64,000 bases of DNA from Henckelia pumila. Taxonomy: Eukaryota > Streptophyta > Magnoliopsida > Lamiales > Gesneriaceae. The notes under the pieces were generated by a model, which did no database searches, was not told the origin of the DNA, and worked only from the letters and a program-made list of their open reading frames with translations. This document shows positions 45,970 through 57,112 of this stretch, one piece after another. The first letter of the stretch is position 1; each line of letters begins with the position of its first letter. The position numbers and the translations under genes were made by a program. The stretch is from assembly GCF_033568475.1 (NCBI RefSeq), contig NC_133123.1, positions 190,439,821 to 190,503,820 on the forward strand. The letters run 5' to 3'.

Positions 45970-48350
45970 TCCTTCCCTTCTTGAAAAGGATTTTTCCTCA
46001 AATCTTGATCATCACCTACATCAAACGGAGATAAATCAGAAACATTAAAAGTAGCACTGACATTATGCTCACCTGACAAATATAATTTGTAAGTGTTGTC
46101 GTTGATGCGCTCCAATACTTGAAACGGTCCATCGCCTCTAGGTAGAAGCTTTGAGCGCCGTTTTTCAGGAAACCGCTCTTTTCTCAAATGCAACCACACC
46201 CAATCTCCTGGTTCAAACACAACTCTCTTCTTTCCCTTATTTGCTTGCTTTGTATACTGCAATTTTTTTTTCTCAATGTTTGCCTTCACTTTTTCATGAA
46301 AATTTCTCACAAATTCCGCCTTTTTCTGACCATCCATGTTAACCCTTTCACTCATAGGCAAAGACATCAAATCCAACGGGGTTAAAGGATTAAAACCATA
46401 CACAATTTCAAATGGTGAAAAATTTGTAGTAGAATGCACACTACGATTATATGAAAACTCAACAAATGGCAAACATTCTTCCCAACTCTTCAAATTCTTT
46501 TTAATTATAGCACGCAACAAAGTTCCTAACGTTCTATTAACAACTTCAGTTTGACCATCCGTTTGAGGATGACATGTAGTAGAAAACAGTAGTTTAGTAC
46601 CAAGTTTGCACCATAATATTTTCGAAAAGTAGCTCAAGAAACAAGTATCTCTATCAGACACAATACTCCTAGGCATGCCATGCAATCTAACAATTTCATT
46701 AAAGAACAATTCAGCAACATGAGAAGCATCATCAGATTTATGACAAGCAATGAAATGAGCCATCTTAGAAAATCTATCAACCACAACAAAAATTGAATCC
46801 CTCCCCTTCTTAGACCTCGGTAGTCCTAAAACAAAATCCATAGAGATATCTACCCACGGTTCACTAGGAACGGGAAGTGGAGTATACAAACCATGTGGAT
46901 GTTGTCTAGACTTTGCTTTCTTACAAGTCACACATCTTTCACAAATTTTCTCAACATCATGCTTCATATGTGGCCAATAAAAATGTTCATGCAAAGTTTC
47001 ATAAGTTTTAGCCACTCCAAAATGTCCCATTAAGCCACCCCCATGTGATTCCCTCACAAGTAATTCACGAATAGACGACTTAGGAATACATAACTTATCC
47101 TCCTTAAACAAATACCCATCATGCATGAAGAATTTATCTTTTGGACCATGCAAACATGACGCATATATCTCACCAAAATCAAGATCACTAGTATATAACT
47201 CTTTCACATACTCAGATCCTAATAATTTAGAATCTAGAGTAGATAAAAGTACATACCTTCGTGATAGAGCATCCGCTACCACATTTTCCTTCCCTTGCTT
47301 GTATTTGATAACGTAGGGAAAAGTTTTCACAAACGCCACCCACTTAGCATGCCTCTTGTTTAGCTTGTGTTGTCCTTTGAGATGCTTCAATGATTCATGA
47401 TCCGTATGAATCACAAATTCCTTTGGCCTCAAATAGTGTTGCCATGTCTCAAGTACCCTTACCAACACATAAAACTCCTTGTCGTAGGTAGGATAATTCA
47501 AGGACGCCCCACTAAGCTTCTCACTGAAGTAAGCAATCGGTCGCCCACCTTGCATCAAGACACCTCCAATTCCTACACCTGACGCATCACATTCAATTTC
47601 AAAAGTGTTAGTAAAATCAGGTAAAACAAGTAAAGGAGCATTAATTAATTTATGCTTGATAATATTAAAAGACTTCTCTTGCTCCTCGCCCCAATGGAAT
47701 GGAACGTTCTTCTTGATCACTGCAGTCATAGGTGCCGCCAAAGTACTGAAATCTTTCACAAATCTCCTATAGAAACTTGCAAGACCATGAAAACTTCGAA
47801 CTTGACCAATGGAAGTAGGCGTTGGCCAATCTCGAATGGCACTTACCTTGTCCTCATCAACTCTGACACCTTGGGAACTCACAACAAAACCAAGAAACAC
47901 AAGTTCTTTTGTACAAAACACACACTTCTTCAAGTTAGCATACAATTGTTCAGCTTTTAGTGTGATTAGCATAATTCTCAAATGTTCGACATGCTCATCC
48001 AAATTTTTGCTATATACCAAGATATCATCAAAATATACCACAACAAATTTTCCAATATAAGCACGCAATACATGATTCATCAATCTCATAAAAGTTCTAG
48101 GTTCATTAGTTAGTCCAAAGGGCATAACCAACCACTCATACAAGCCGTATTTGGTTTTAAAAGCAGTTTTCCACTCATCACCTTCTCTCATCCTAATTTG
48201 ATGGTAACCACTTTTTAAATCAATTTTACTAAAGACGCTAGAACCATGCAACTTATCCAACATATCATCTAGTCTAGGAATAGGATGCTATACTTGATGG
48301 TAATGTTATTAATGGCCCTACAATCCACACACATTCTCCATGAACCGTCT
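45669..48350 (-). CDS. CRM-like pol: RT, RNase H, integrase
   Basis: One 864-codon open frame (48263-45669), with the RT start in another frame just upstream (48350-48264). RT carries [14 protein letters not shown] with the YxDD-type catalytic pair. RNase H follows with [11 protein letters not shown] and [10 protein letters not shown]. Integrase has an H-H-C-C zinc motif ([17 protein letters not shown], then [11 protein letters not shown]) and the D, D, E residues in [16 protein letters not shown] and [10 protein letters not shown]. No canonical chromodomain is seen. The C-terminus, with [15 protein letters not shown], lies inside the 3' LTR. The break near 48290 looks like a one-base deletion. 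Confidence 0.88.
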
Positions 48351-48353
48351 TTC

Positions 48354-50460
48354 TTAGGAACTAAAAAACACAGGCACAGCACACGGTGACATGGACTCAC
48401 GCACAAAACCTTTATCTAAAAGTTCACTTACCTGTCTTTGCATCTCTTTTGTTTCCTCCGGGTTGCTCCTATACGCTGGACGGTTTGGCAACGCACTTTC
48501 GGGCACAAAATCAATTTGATGTTCAATCTCCCTCAAAGGTGGTAATCCTTGAGGCAAATCCTCCGGAAATAAATCTTCAAATTCCTGCAAAAGAGAAACA
48601 ACATTGCTCGGAAGATTTCCGGCTATATCACTTGTGTTAAGGAGAAACTCCTTATAGAAAATCAACACAAGTGGAGTATGCTCATGTAAAATCTCTCGCA
48701 ACTCACTCTTTTGGGCCATAAATATTTTTTTATCGGCCTCTTTCCCCTCAATTTTTTTTCATCTTTTTTTCTCTCAATATTTTTTCCTAAGGCCATCTCA
48801 CTTTTTTGTTCACTCTTTTTTTCGGCCTCTTCTTTCTTTTTATTTTTCAAATGGTCCTCCAACACTTGCTTTGGAGTCATCGGTAACAATACAATAGGCT
48901 TCTTTTTCAAGGTAAAAGAATAACGATTTTTAAAACCGTCATGTATCACCTTTCTATCAAATTGCCACGACCTACCCAAAAAAATATGACAAGCTTGCAT
49001 AGGCACCACATCACACAACACTTCATCTACATATTTACCAATGGAAAACGGTACTACCACCTGCTTATGCACTCTCACCTCCGAGCTATCATTAAACCAC
49101 TGCAATTTGTAAGGTTGAGGATGTTTTATAACAGGCAAACTCAACTTTTCCACCAGCTCATAACTTGCTACATTAGTGCAATTCCCACTATCAATAATAA
49201 CACTACATACTTTGTTATTCACAAAGCATCTAGTATGGAATAAATTCTCCCTTTGAGTTTCTTCCTCCTCCTTTTGTTGTACATTCAACACTCTCCTGGT
49301 CACTAGCAATTCTCCAACCACCGCATCATATCCCTCTTCATTAGGATCCTCCAACGCTGGCATACTATCATATTTCTCATCCTCACTCTTCGACTCAATC
49401 TCACCACCAGCATTCATAATCATAATTTTTTTATTAGGACACTGACTGGCAATATGACCAAGTCCTTGACATCTAAAACATTTAATATCCCTAGAACAAG
49501 TATTAGTAGTTTCAGGTGTACCTTTACCCACTTGTTTTGGTGCTTCCAATTTGGTGTCAAATTTTGGCTTGGTCACCGACTTGTTGTCCTCCCATTTTGC
49601 AACGCTTGGACGCCAAGGAGTTGACGATCCTACACCAGTAGGAAGTCGACCAGCTCCTCTCCTCTTGAGTTGCTGCTCCACCTTCATGGCTGTCTGCACC
49701 ATCTCATCCAAATCAAAACAGTGGCGAAGCTCCACTTGATCTTGGATTTCTCTATTCAAACCGCACAAAAATCTGGCCATTGTAGCTTCATTATCCTCCT
49801 CAATGTTCGCCCGGATCATCATGGTTTCCAACTCCTTGTAGTAATCCTCCACGCTTCTTGGACCTTGCTTCAGAGTTCGTAATCGCCTGTACATGTCACG
49901 ATAATAATAGTTAGACACAAAATGCTTCTTCATGACACGCTTCATCTCCTCCCACGTCTCAATAGGCGGCTCTCCACACCTTCTTCTAGTGGTCACTAGT
50001 TGATCCCACCAGATTAACGCATAGTCTACAAATTCAACCACTGCCAACCTCACTTTATTAAGGTCAGAATAGTGATGGCAATCAAACACAAACTCCACAC
50101 TCTTCTCCCATTCCAAATATGCCTCCGGGTCAGACTTCCCATGAAACGCTGGAATTTTCATCTTAATACTACTAATATTTCCATCCTCCTTACTGCACTT
50201 CGTATGTTTTCCTCGTACCGCTTCTTGCCTATGTCTAACATCATGTACTCTTCTCCCTCCATCCCAATTCTCATCAAAACTCTCATCATCTCCTTCAAAA
50301 TTATTTCCCTTCCTATCTTTATTTTTTTTCCACTACCACTACTCTCCTCCAATCTACTTATCCGCTCATGAAGAGGTTCCAACTCCGACCTCATCACCCT
50401 AGTAAATTGACCCATCAACGCATCCATTTGAACCTTGGAAATTCCTTGGTTCACACTTTC
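48354..50460 (-). pseudogene. CRM-like gag-protease, 5' end displaced by a nested insertion
   Basis: The 499-codon frame 50161-48662 carries gag (DPEAYLEWEKSVEFVFDCHH, IETWEEMKRVMKKHFV), a zinc knuckle CFRCQGLGHIASQCP, and a protease whose active site reads IIDSGNCTNVAS (DSG). The frame 48719-48354 continues towards RT (LFPEDLPQGLPPLREIEHQI). The N-terminus reads through shifted frames from 50460 (VNQGISKVQMDALMGQF). Its start codon lies across the nested element at 59206-59204 (MNPNKDASE). Frameshifts near 50160 and 48690 break the chain. Confidence 0.85.
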
Positions 50461-52516
50461 TGTGAGACCTCGATTCCAAACAACTAATCTCGGGATTAAA
50501 CAACAATAAGGCATACAATAACCAAAGGTTAAAGCAATAAGATTTTTTTTTTTGAAACAGTGCCTCGCTCGATCCGCATGATCGAGCGAGAAACTTTGCC
50601 AAAGTTACTGCCCGAAAAACTCAGCCCTCGCTCGATCCGCAATATCTTGCAGATCGAGCGAGCCACCAAAAATTTGAAACAGAGGACAGAACAGCTTGCG
50701 CTCGCTCGATCCGCAAGATCTTGCGGATCGAGCGGTGACAGAAACAGAGCAAAAACAGCAGAAATCATGCTAGAACTTGAGTCCAAAACCAACAACATTT
50801 TATCATGCATTACAATCACAAGTTCTCCAACTAATACATGAAATTCTAGGGTTACACAACCGCTCAAAAGTATTGGATTTGTAACGACAAACTTTCAACA
50901 CAGCTCGCATAAACAATACAATAACATAACGAAGTTCGATATCAAACATGTTCAAATACAACTAGGTAGACATGCTGACACGACTTCTAAACCGAGTCTC
51001 ACTACTAGCTCTCCCTCTTGTTGCTAACCAGACTTTCGCTGACTTGGTCCTGCCCCACCTGTTGCCAAGTACACATACAAAACAAAGAAACAGCTGGATA
51101 AACCGGTGAGAATGACATTCCCAGTAAAAACAACATAACAAGTAATGAATATACAACATGCTATCAAACAACATATTCAAGTCGAAGCTAATGATATGCA
51201 TGTCTTTAAAACCAGGATATCAATTCTGATAAACAAGGGAGTACTGCTCTGCTTTTGGGATCCCGAGGATGAGATCACGTAACGACTCACCGACTCTCCC
51301 AATCGAGGTGGTGCCACATATCACACTCCTCTAGACTTTGAGCAACCATAATGAGTATGCTAGCACTAGGAGAAATACTAAACCCTAGGCCACTCAATCA
51401 TAGTTCCCAAACATCTAAACAAAAAGTGCGGTTCTGCCCGCTGAAATCAAAGTAGGCTCAAGATGAATGCATAATAGAAACATAAACATAATCCACATAA
51501 CAAAACTCAATCAATCAACCGAATACAAGTTCCACATGCTAGAACAAGTATCAATGCAATATGTGATTTAAAAAGGGAAACTCGAGAGCCAACAGTCCCG
51601 AGTATGCTATCCCGCTACGATGACTGATTTTACCTTTCAATGCAGTAGCTCCAACTGTGGCTAAGCTACAACAAAAGATTGTATCAAAAGCTATACAATC
51701 TAAACAACAACAACAACGGTTCAAGGCAAATCTCTTTACCGTTCTTCGTCCAATCTCTTGACGATCAAAAGGCTGATTAACACTGGCTTCACAAACTCCA
51801 AACAAATCTGTACGGAGACAAAAAGTGATCAACAACAACGTTCAACTCAAGCAAAAGTCCAACAACCCAAAAACGGTTCAAATCTCTAAAACTCAAACCG
51901 GCGGCATAACGGCTATAACTGAACAAACCAACAATGCAGACAGCAGTTCAATAGCGATATAATCTCATAACAATGATAATACCACAACAACAAGGCCATC
52001 CCAACAAATCTCAAAACTCAAACTTTCGAAAATGGCTTCCAAAAATCATAACAATTCCGAACGTCGCTCTATTTCAAAACCGACAGATAATAAACGATCA
52101 GAACACTATAGAGAACAACATTCTCGAATCTAGAATGATTCTAACAACATCCAAAAACTAGAATTCATCGGATCAAAGGAGAACTTACGATATAACGAAG
52201 TTCTCGTTGCCGTGATCGATAATCTGCCTTCAGAAATAATTTCTAACGGACGGATCGATCGGAAACCGAGATTGGAAAAGCTTGAAAGGCGTTTCCCCAA
52301 GCTTCAATGGTGCTTCACGGTTTGGGGAGGAAGATGAAGATTTCACAATCAATTTCTAAGTGTAGATAATATATAAAAATCAATATTTGCGTTTTAGTCC
52401 CTGAAATTTCCAAAATTTGCAAAAAGGACCCTGATCAAAAACAAACCGGCTCGAGAACTCTGTAATCTCTGATTAACTCAAATAAACTCATTTAAGATAA
52501 AAACGGGGTGTTACAA
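50461..52516 (-). repeat. 3' LTR of the nested Tekay/Del-like element
   Basis: Sense start TGTAACACCCCG at 52516; end GGTCTCACA at 50461. It carries three palindromic modules at 50564-50590 (shortened by an internal loss), 50627-50662 and 50703-50734. A TATATATT-like block near 52365 is a candidate TATA. Confidence 0.92.
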
Positions 52517-52613
52517 TTCTTCCCCACTAAGAAGAGATTTCGTCCTCGAAATCAACGAGAACCACAACTCATAAGATAGAATAAAGAACTAAAGACAGTA
52601 AGAAGAACTCACG

Positions 52614-53822
52614 TCATCCGAATAACTCTGGAAAACGCTGTCTCATGTCAGACTCTGTCTCCCAAGTCGCTTCCTCGACTCCGTGATGGCTCCACTGCAC
52701 TTTCACTAACGGAATCAACTTTGTTCTGAGTTGTTTCTCCTTCCGATCAAGGATCTGAATCGGTCGCTCAAAGTAGCTCAGATTCTCGTCTAACTCGGCT
52801 TCGTCAGGCTGAAGGATATGAGAAGGATCTGGATGATACTTTCGCAGCATAGAGACGTGAAAAACGTCATGAATACCAGATAAAGACGGAGGAAGTGCAA
52901 GTCTGTAGGCAAGATCGCCTATCTTCTCGAGAATCTCGTATGGACCGATGAATCTCGGAGATAACTTACCTCTCTTACCGAATCTGACAGTGCCTCTGAA
53001 CGGAGAAATTTTAAGAAAAACACGGTCTCCCTGCTCGAAACTCATAGGTCTACATCTGACATTCGCATACTTTGCCTGTCTATCTTGAGCTGAATTCATT
53101 CTAGACTGAATGACCTTAACCTGCTCTGCCATATCTCTTAGCATCTCCGGTCCCAAATCTGGTGACTCGGACAAGTCATTCCAAAACAGCGGAGATCGGC
53201 ACTTTTTGCCGTACAAAGCCTCAAAAGGCGCCATACCGATACTCGCTTGGAAGTTGTTGTTGTAAGAAAACTCGACAAGAGGCAAAGAATCCTGCCAACT
53301 AGTGCCAAAGTCTAGCACCACCGCTCGTAGCATATCCTCTAACGTCTGGATAGTCCGCTCTGACTGTCCATCCGTCTGAGGATGATAAGCTGTACTCAGA
53401 TGCAATCGAGTACCAAGTGCATCCTGAAGACTATGCCAGAAGTGCGAAGTGAATCTAGGATCTCTGTTTGAAACGATCGACTTCGGCACACCATGCAATC
53501 TCACAACATTGCTAACATACAACTCAGCCATCTGATCATGACGATACGTCATCCTGTACGGAATAAAACAAGCAGACTTCGTCAATCGGTCGATCACTAC
53601 CCAAATAGCATCGCATCCTCGAACGGATCGTGGTAGATTCATGACAAAATCCATAGAAATGTGAACCCATTTCCATTCAGGAACAGATAGACTGTGCAAG
53701 AGACCTCCTGGTCGCTTCCGCTCTGCTTTTACTTGCTGGCAGTTCAAACACCGAGATACAAACCTCGCGATGTCGCTCTTCATTCTCTTCCACCAAAACT
53801 GAATCTTCAGATCGTTGTACAT
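52614..53822 (-). CDS. Integrase with C-terminal chromodomain (Tekay/Del-like)
   Basis: 402 codons open. It starts within the zinc domain (CLNCQQVKAERKRPGG). The catalytic D, D, E lie in HISMDFVMNLP, SIVSNRDPRFTSHFW and GQSERTIQTLE. The GPYEILEKIGDLAYRLALP block follows. The C-terminus ends with KVQWSHHGVEEATWETESD, a chromodomain in the style of Del/Tekay elements, which directs insertion to heterochromatin in known members. The link to the upstream frame (53822-53921) has a frame change and a TAG stop, so it is no longer joined to gag-pol. Confidence 0.9.
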   Translation of the reverse strand: MYNDLKIQFWWKRMKSDIARFVSRCLNCQQVKAERKRPGGLLHSLSVPEWKWVHISMDFVMNLPRSVRGCDAIWVVIDRLTKSACFIPYRMTYRHDQMAELYVSNVVRLHGVPKSIVSNRDPRFTSHFWHSLQDALGTRLHLSTAYHPQTDGQSERTIQTLEDMLRAVVLDFGTSWQDSLPLVEFSYNNNFQASIGMAPFEALYGKKCRSPLFWNDLSESPDLGPEMLRDMAEQVKVIQSRMNSAQDRQAKYANVRCRPMSFEQGDRVFLKISPFRGTVRFGKRGKLSPRFIGPYEILEKIGDLAYRLALPPSLSGIHDVFHVSMLRKYHPDPSHILQPDEAELDENLSYFERPIQILDRKEKQLRTKLIPLVKVQWSHHGVEEATWETESDMRQRFPELFG

Positions 53823-53920
53823 CTTACAACCTCCAGGATGAATACTAAACCGACTGCAATGAGCCTCTCGAAGAATACGCTATCTCAATTCCGAAATGTC
53901 AGGCACAAAAATACGATTAT

Positions 53921-56797
53921 TTACATATAGTACATCATCTCTAACCTGGAATCAGACTGATGCCCAGATCTGACTTTCTCCACTGAAACCTGAATGCTCG
54001 GCTCAGACTTCTGTGCTTCTCTGATTGCAACAAACAACTCCGGTTCGGCTTGAATGGCAAACACTCTGATAGTCTTTCTATCTGTTTCAAACTCTAAACC
54101 AGAAGTGCAACAATCATCGATCAACTGAGAAACACCAATAGTATAAAGAGATAAAGAACATAGCTTTCGGCTCAAGGCATCTGCAACTGCATTTGACTTT
54201 TCCGGATAATACTTGATTTCGCAGTCAAAATCCTTCAACAGATCTAACCATCTTCTCTGTCTCATATTCAGCTCTGCCTGTGAAAACAAGTACTTAAGAC
54301 TTTTATGATCAGAAAAGATCTCGAAAGACTCACCATAAAGATAGTGACGCCAGATCTTCAAAGCAAATACAATCGCAGCTAGTTCAAGGTCATGAACCAG
54401 ATAACGAGTCTCATGCGGTTTCAGCTGCCTCGATGCATACGCTATCACATGCTTATGCTGCATAAGAACACAACCCAAGCCTCGGTTAGAAGCATCACAA
54501 TAGACTGTGAAACCTCCAGTACCCTTCGGAATAGAAAGAATCGGAGCACTGGTCAGTCTTCTCTTTAGATCAACAAAGCTAGCCTCACAATCTGAAGTCC
54601 AGACAAAAGGCGCATTCTTCTGAGTCAACTGGGTAATTGGCTTAGCAATAGACGAGAAACCCTCGATGAAACGACGGTAATAACCAGCTAAACCCATGAA
54701 GCTTTGGATCTCAGGTACTGATGTCGGTCTAGGCCAATTCATAACCGCTTCAATCTTGCTGGGATCGACAGAAATTCCATCTTCAGAAATAATATGACCG
54801 AGAAAGACAACTCGGGGTAAAGGATACCTGTTCTTAACTGTAGCCTGATTCAATTGATGGTAGTCGATACAGAGCTGCATAGAACCATCCTTCTTCCGCA
54901 CAACTAGAACAGGAGCACCCCAAGGCGATACACTAGGTCTGATGTATCCCTTGGCAATCAAATCCTCAAGCTGCTCCTTCAACTCTCTCAATTCAACAAG
55001 TGCCATACGATAAAGAGCTTTTGAAATAGGTTGAGTACCTGGCACTAAGTCAATACTGAATTCGACTTCTCGAATAGGCGGCAATCCAGGAACATCTTCC
55101 GGGAATACATCCGCAAATTCTCTAACCACTGGTAAATCTACCAACGCTGGGCTAGATTTCAGTACATCCACTGCATACACCAAAAATCCTTCTGCACCTC
55201 TCTGCAGCAAAAAAGTCATAGATAACACTGAAATTAAAGGAATTCTAGATCGAGAACCCTTACCAAAGAATTTCCACTCGTCTGCCATTTCAGGTCTGAA
55301 CCTGACAACTTTCAGAAAACAATCGACTGTCGCCCTGTACTTGGTTAAAGCATCTATCCCGAAAATACAATCAAAATTTGACAGTCCAAGTACAACACAG
55401 TCGAATTCTAACAAATTTCCTTCAAAACACAGTTCACAGTTCCTGACTAATCTGACAGAAACAATTCCTCCACCCAAAGGTGAAGTAACAGCTACTACTG
55501 TAGGCAACAATTCAGTTGGCAAAGCATGCAATAATACGAATTTCTCAGAGATAAAAGAATGGGAAGCACCTGTATCTATCAAGACATGAGCAGAATAACC
55601 GAAAATCGAACAGTTACCTGCTATAACATCGTCAGGTGCTGCATGAGCCTGATCCTCTGTCAGAGCAAAGAATCGTGCTTGCTGTCTCGGAGGCTGATTT
55701 GCACTGGTACTACCTCCCTGTCTGTTCTGCTGCTGCTGAGGTTGGAAAGAGTGCACTGCATACGACTGCCTCTCCGGCTGAACTGTAGGTCTAGACGAAC
55801 TCCCACTCTGAGCTCTATCTCTGTTACGTTGAGGGCACACCTTAGAGAAGTGTCCCGGTTGCTGACATGTGTTACAATTACCAAAGACTCCCACACACTG
55901 ATCCGGTGAGTGCCTTCCTCCACACTTGCTGCAGTACAAGGTTGATGATCCAGAACTCTGCCCTGAACCAAACTGTTTGGAGCCACTGGAACTAGAAGAA
56001 CTGTACCCCTGTCTTTTGAACTGTTTACCTCTTTCTTTGTACTGATCCTTTCTGTTTCCCCCACTGTTACCACCTTCATACCTCTGCTGCTGGTTCTGAT
56101 GCTGAGGTGGCTGATTCTGATACTGAGATGGTTGGTTCTGATACTGCCTCTGCTGCTGAGGTGCTACCTGATTACCTCTTGGCCTCCACAAGCCTGCTTC
56201 TGCTCCCTTTGCGTGATTCATGGCGTCCGCAAAGTTGTCTGGCCTAGCAGTGTTCACCAAAGTGAAGATGTCAGGATTCAAGCCATTTATGAAGTGATCT
56301 GCCTTAGCTTCTTCATCTCCGGCAATTAGTGGTGCAAAATGCAATAGACTATCAAACTTGGCAACGTACTCTTCGATGTTCAGATTCCCTTGTCTCAAAT
56401 TGGCAAATTCTGCTCCCTTGTCCTTACGGTACGAGATAGGGAAAAACCGCTTATAGAATTCAGATTTAAAAAGAGTCCAAGTAACTTCCGTACCTCTATT
56501 CTCTATTGCTTTCTTTGTCATGATCCACCAGCTCTTAGCAACCCCACGTAGCTGATGAATAACTAACCTGATTCTGCGGTCATCTGTGTAATCAATGGAA
56601 TCAAACAGCTGATCAATATCATCCAACCAACTTTCACAGTCAACTGGATTTTTTGAACCTAACAACAACGGCGGATTGAAAGACTGAAACCTCTTCAGCA
56701 AGGTTTCCATAGGCGTTGCTGAAGCATCCAACTGATCAACTTCAGTGCTAGCTTGCTCAGTTGCAGGGATAACTGGCGGTGTGTTTCTGTTTATCAC
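53921..56797 (-). CDS. Gag-protease-RT/RNase H polyprotein with in-frame loss of the RT core
   Basis: 958 open codons. Gag (residues ~30-190) has SWLDDIDQLFDSIDY and FINGLNPDIF. Two Cys-His knuckles follow (CSKCGGRHSPDQC, CNTCQQPGHFSKVCP). The protease active site LIDTGASHSFIS has its Asp at residue 408. RT begins (IDLVPGTQPISKALYRMA; LVVRKKDGSMQLCIDYHQLN) but at about residue 661 jumps from NRYPLPR directly to VVFLGHIISEDG. The fingers/palm part with YxDD, normally about 120 residues here, is missing without a frame break. RNase H (FTVYCDASNRGLGCVL, SDHKSLKYL) is complete. The protein could supply gag and protease but not reverse transcription. Confidence 0.9.
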   Translation of the reverse strand: MINRNTPPVIPATEQASTEVDQLDASATPMETLLKRFQSFNPPLLLGSKNPVDCESWLDDIDQLFDSIDYTDDRRIRLVIHQLRGVAKSWWIMTKKAIENRGTEVTWTLFKSEFYKRFFPISYRKDKGAEFANLRQGNLNIEEYVAKFDSLLHFAPLIAGDEEAKADHFINGLNPDIFTLVNTARPDNFADAMNHAKGAEAGLWRPRGNQVAPQQQRQYQNQPSQYQNQPPQHQNQQQRYEGGNSGGNRKDQYKERGKQFKRQGYSSSSSSGSKQFGSGQSSGSSTLYCSKCGGRHSPDQCVGVFGNCNTCQQPGHFSKVCPQRNRDRAQSGSSSRPTVQPERQSYAVHSFQPQQQQNRQGGSTSANQPPRQQARFFALTEDQAHAAPDDVIAGNCSIFGYSAHVLIDTGASHSFISEKFVLLHALPTELLPTVVAVTSPLGGGIVSVRLVRNCELCFEGNLLEFDCVVLGLSNFDCIFGIDALTKYRATVDCFLKVVRFRPEMADEWKFFGKGSRSRIPLISVLSMTFLLQRGAEGFLVYAVDVLKSSPALVDLPVVREFADVFPEDVPGLPPIREVEFSIDLVPGTQPISKALYRMALVELRELKEQLEDLIAKGYIRPSVSPWGAPVLVVRKKDGSMQLCIDYHQLNQATVKNRYPLPRVVFLGHIISEDGISVDPSKIEAVMNWPRPTSVPEIQSFMGLAGYYRRFIEGFSSIAKPITQLTQKNAPFVWTSDCEASFVDLKRRLTSAPILSIPKGTGGFTVYCDASNRGLGCVLMQHKHVIAYASRQLKPHETRYLVHDLELAAIVFALKIWRHYLYGESFEIFSDHKSLKYLFSQAELNMRQRRWLDLLKDFDCEIKYYPEKSNAVADALSRKLCSLSLYTIGVSQLIDDCCTSGLEFETDRKTIRVFAIQAEPELFVAIREAQKSEPSIQVSVEKVRSGHQSDSRLEMMYYM

Positions 56798-57095
56798 TCA
56801 ACAAGGACCCATCTGATAATCAAAGGTTAGGACACGAGATATCTCAATCGCTACAATCAGTGCCCTTACAACCGCTTGGAATACCGGATACCAGTCGATA
56901 ACAGAAACAGTTATATCTCAAGTAGATCATGCTTTATAAATTAAATCACATAACCATGTAATTAAATAACTCTCAATAATAAAGCATGCTCGCATGAAAT
57001 TAAGTACACAGTTAAATAATTCAAACACATGCGAGGAGTCAATACACGCAGACTCGATCTACCCCGCTCACTCTAGTTCGACCAAGAATCTTAAC

Positions 57096-57107
57096 TCTCT
57101 GATACCA
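57096..57107 (-). other. tRNA-Met-type primer binding site
   Basis: Minus-strand TGGTATCAGAGA, 5 bases from the 5' LTR at 57113. The last base differs from the usual GAGC. Confidence 0.85.
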
Positions 57108-57112
57108 TTTAA

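Noticed and set aside
50564..50734. Regularly spaced palindromes looking like a CRISPR-type array
   Set aside because: Only three units, in the LTR of a plant retrotransposon, duplicated with the LTR, with no spacers or cas genes.
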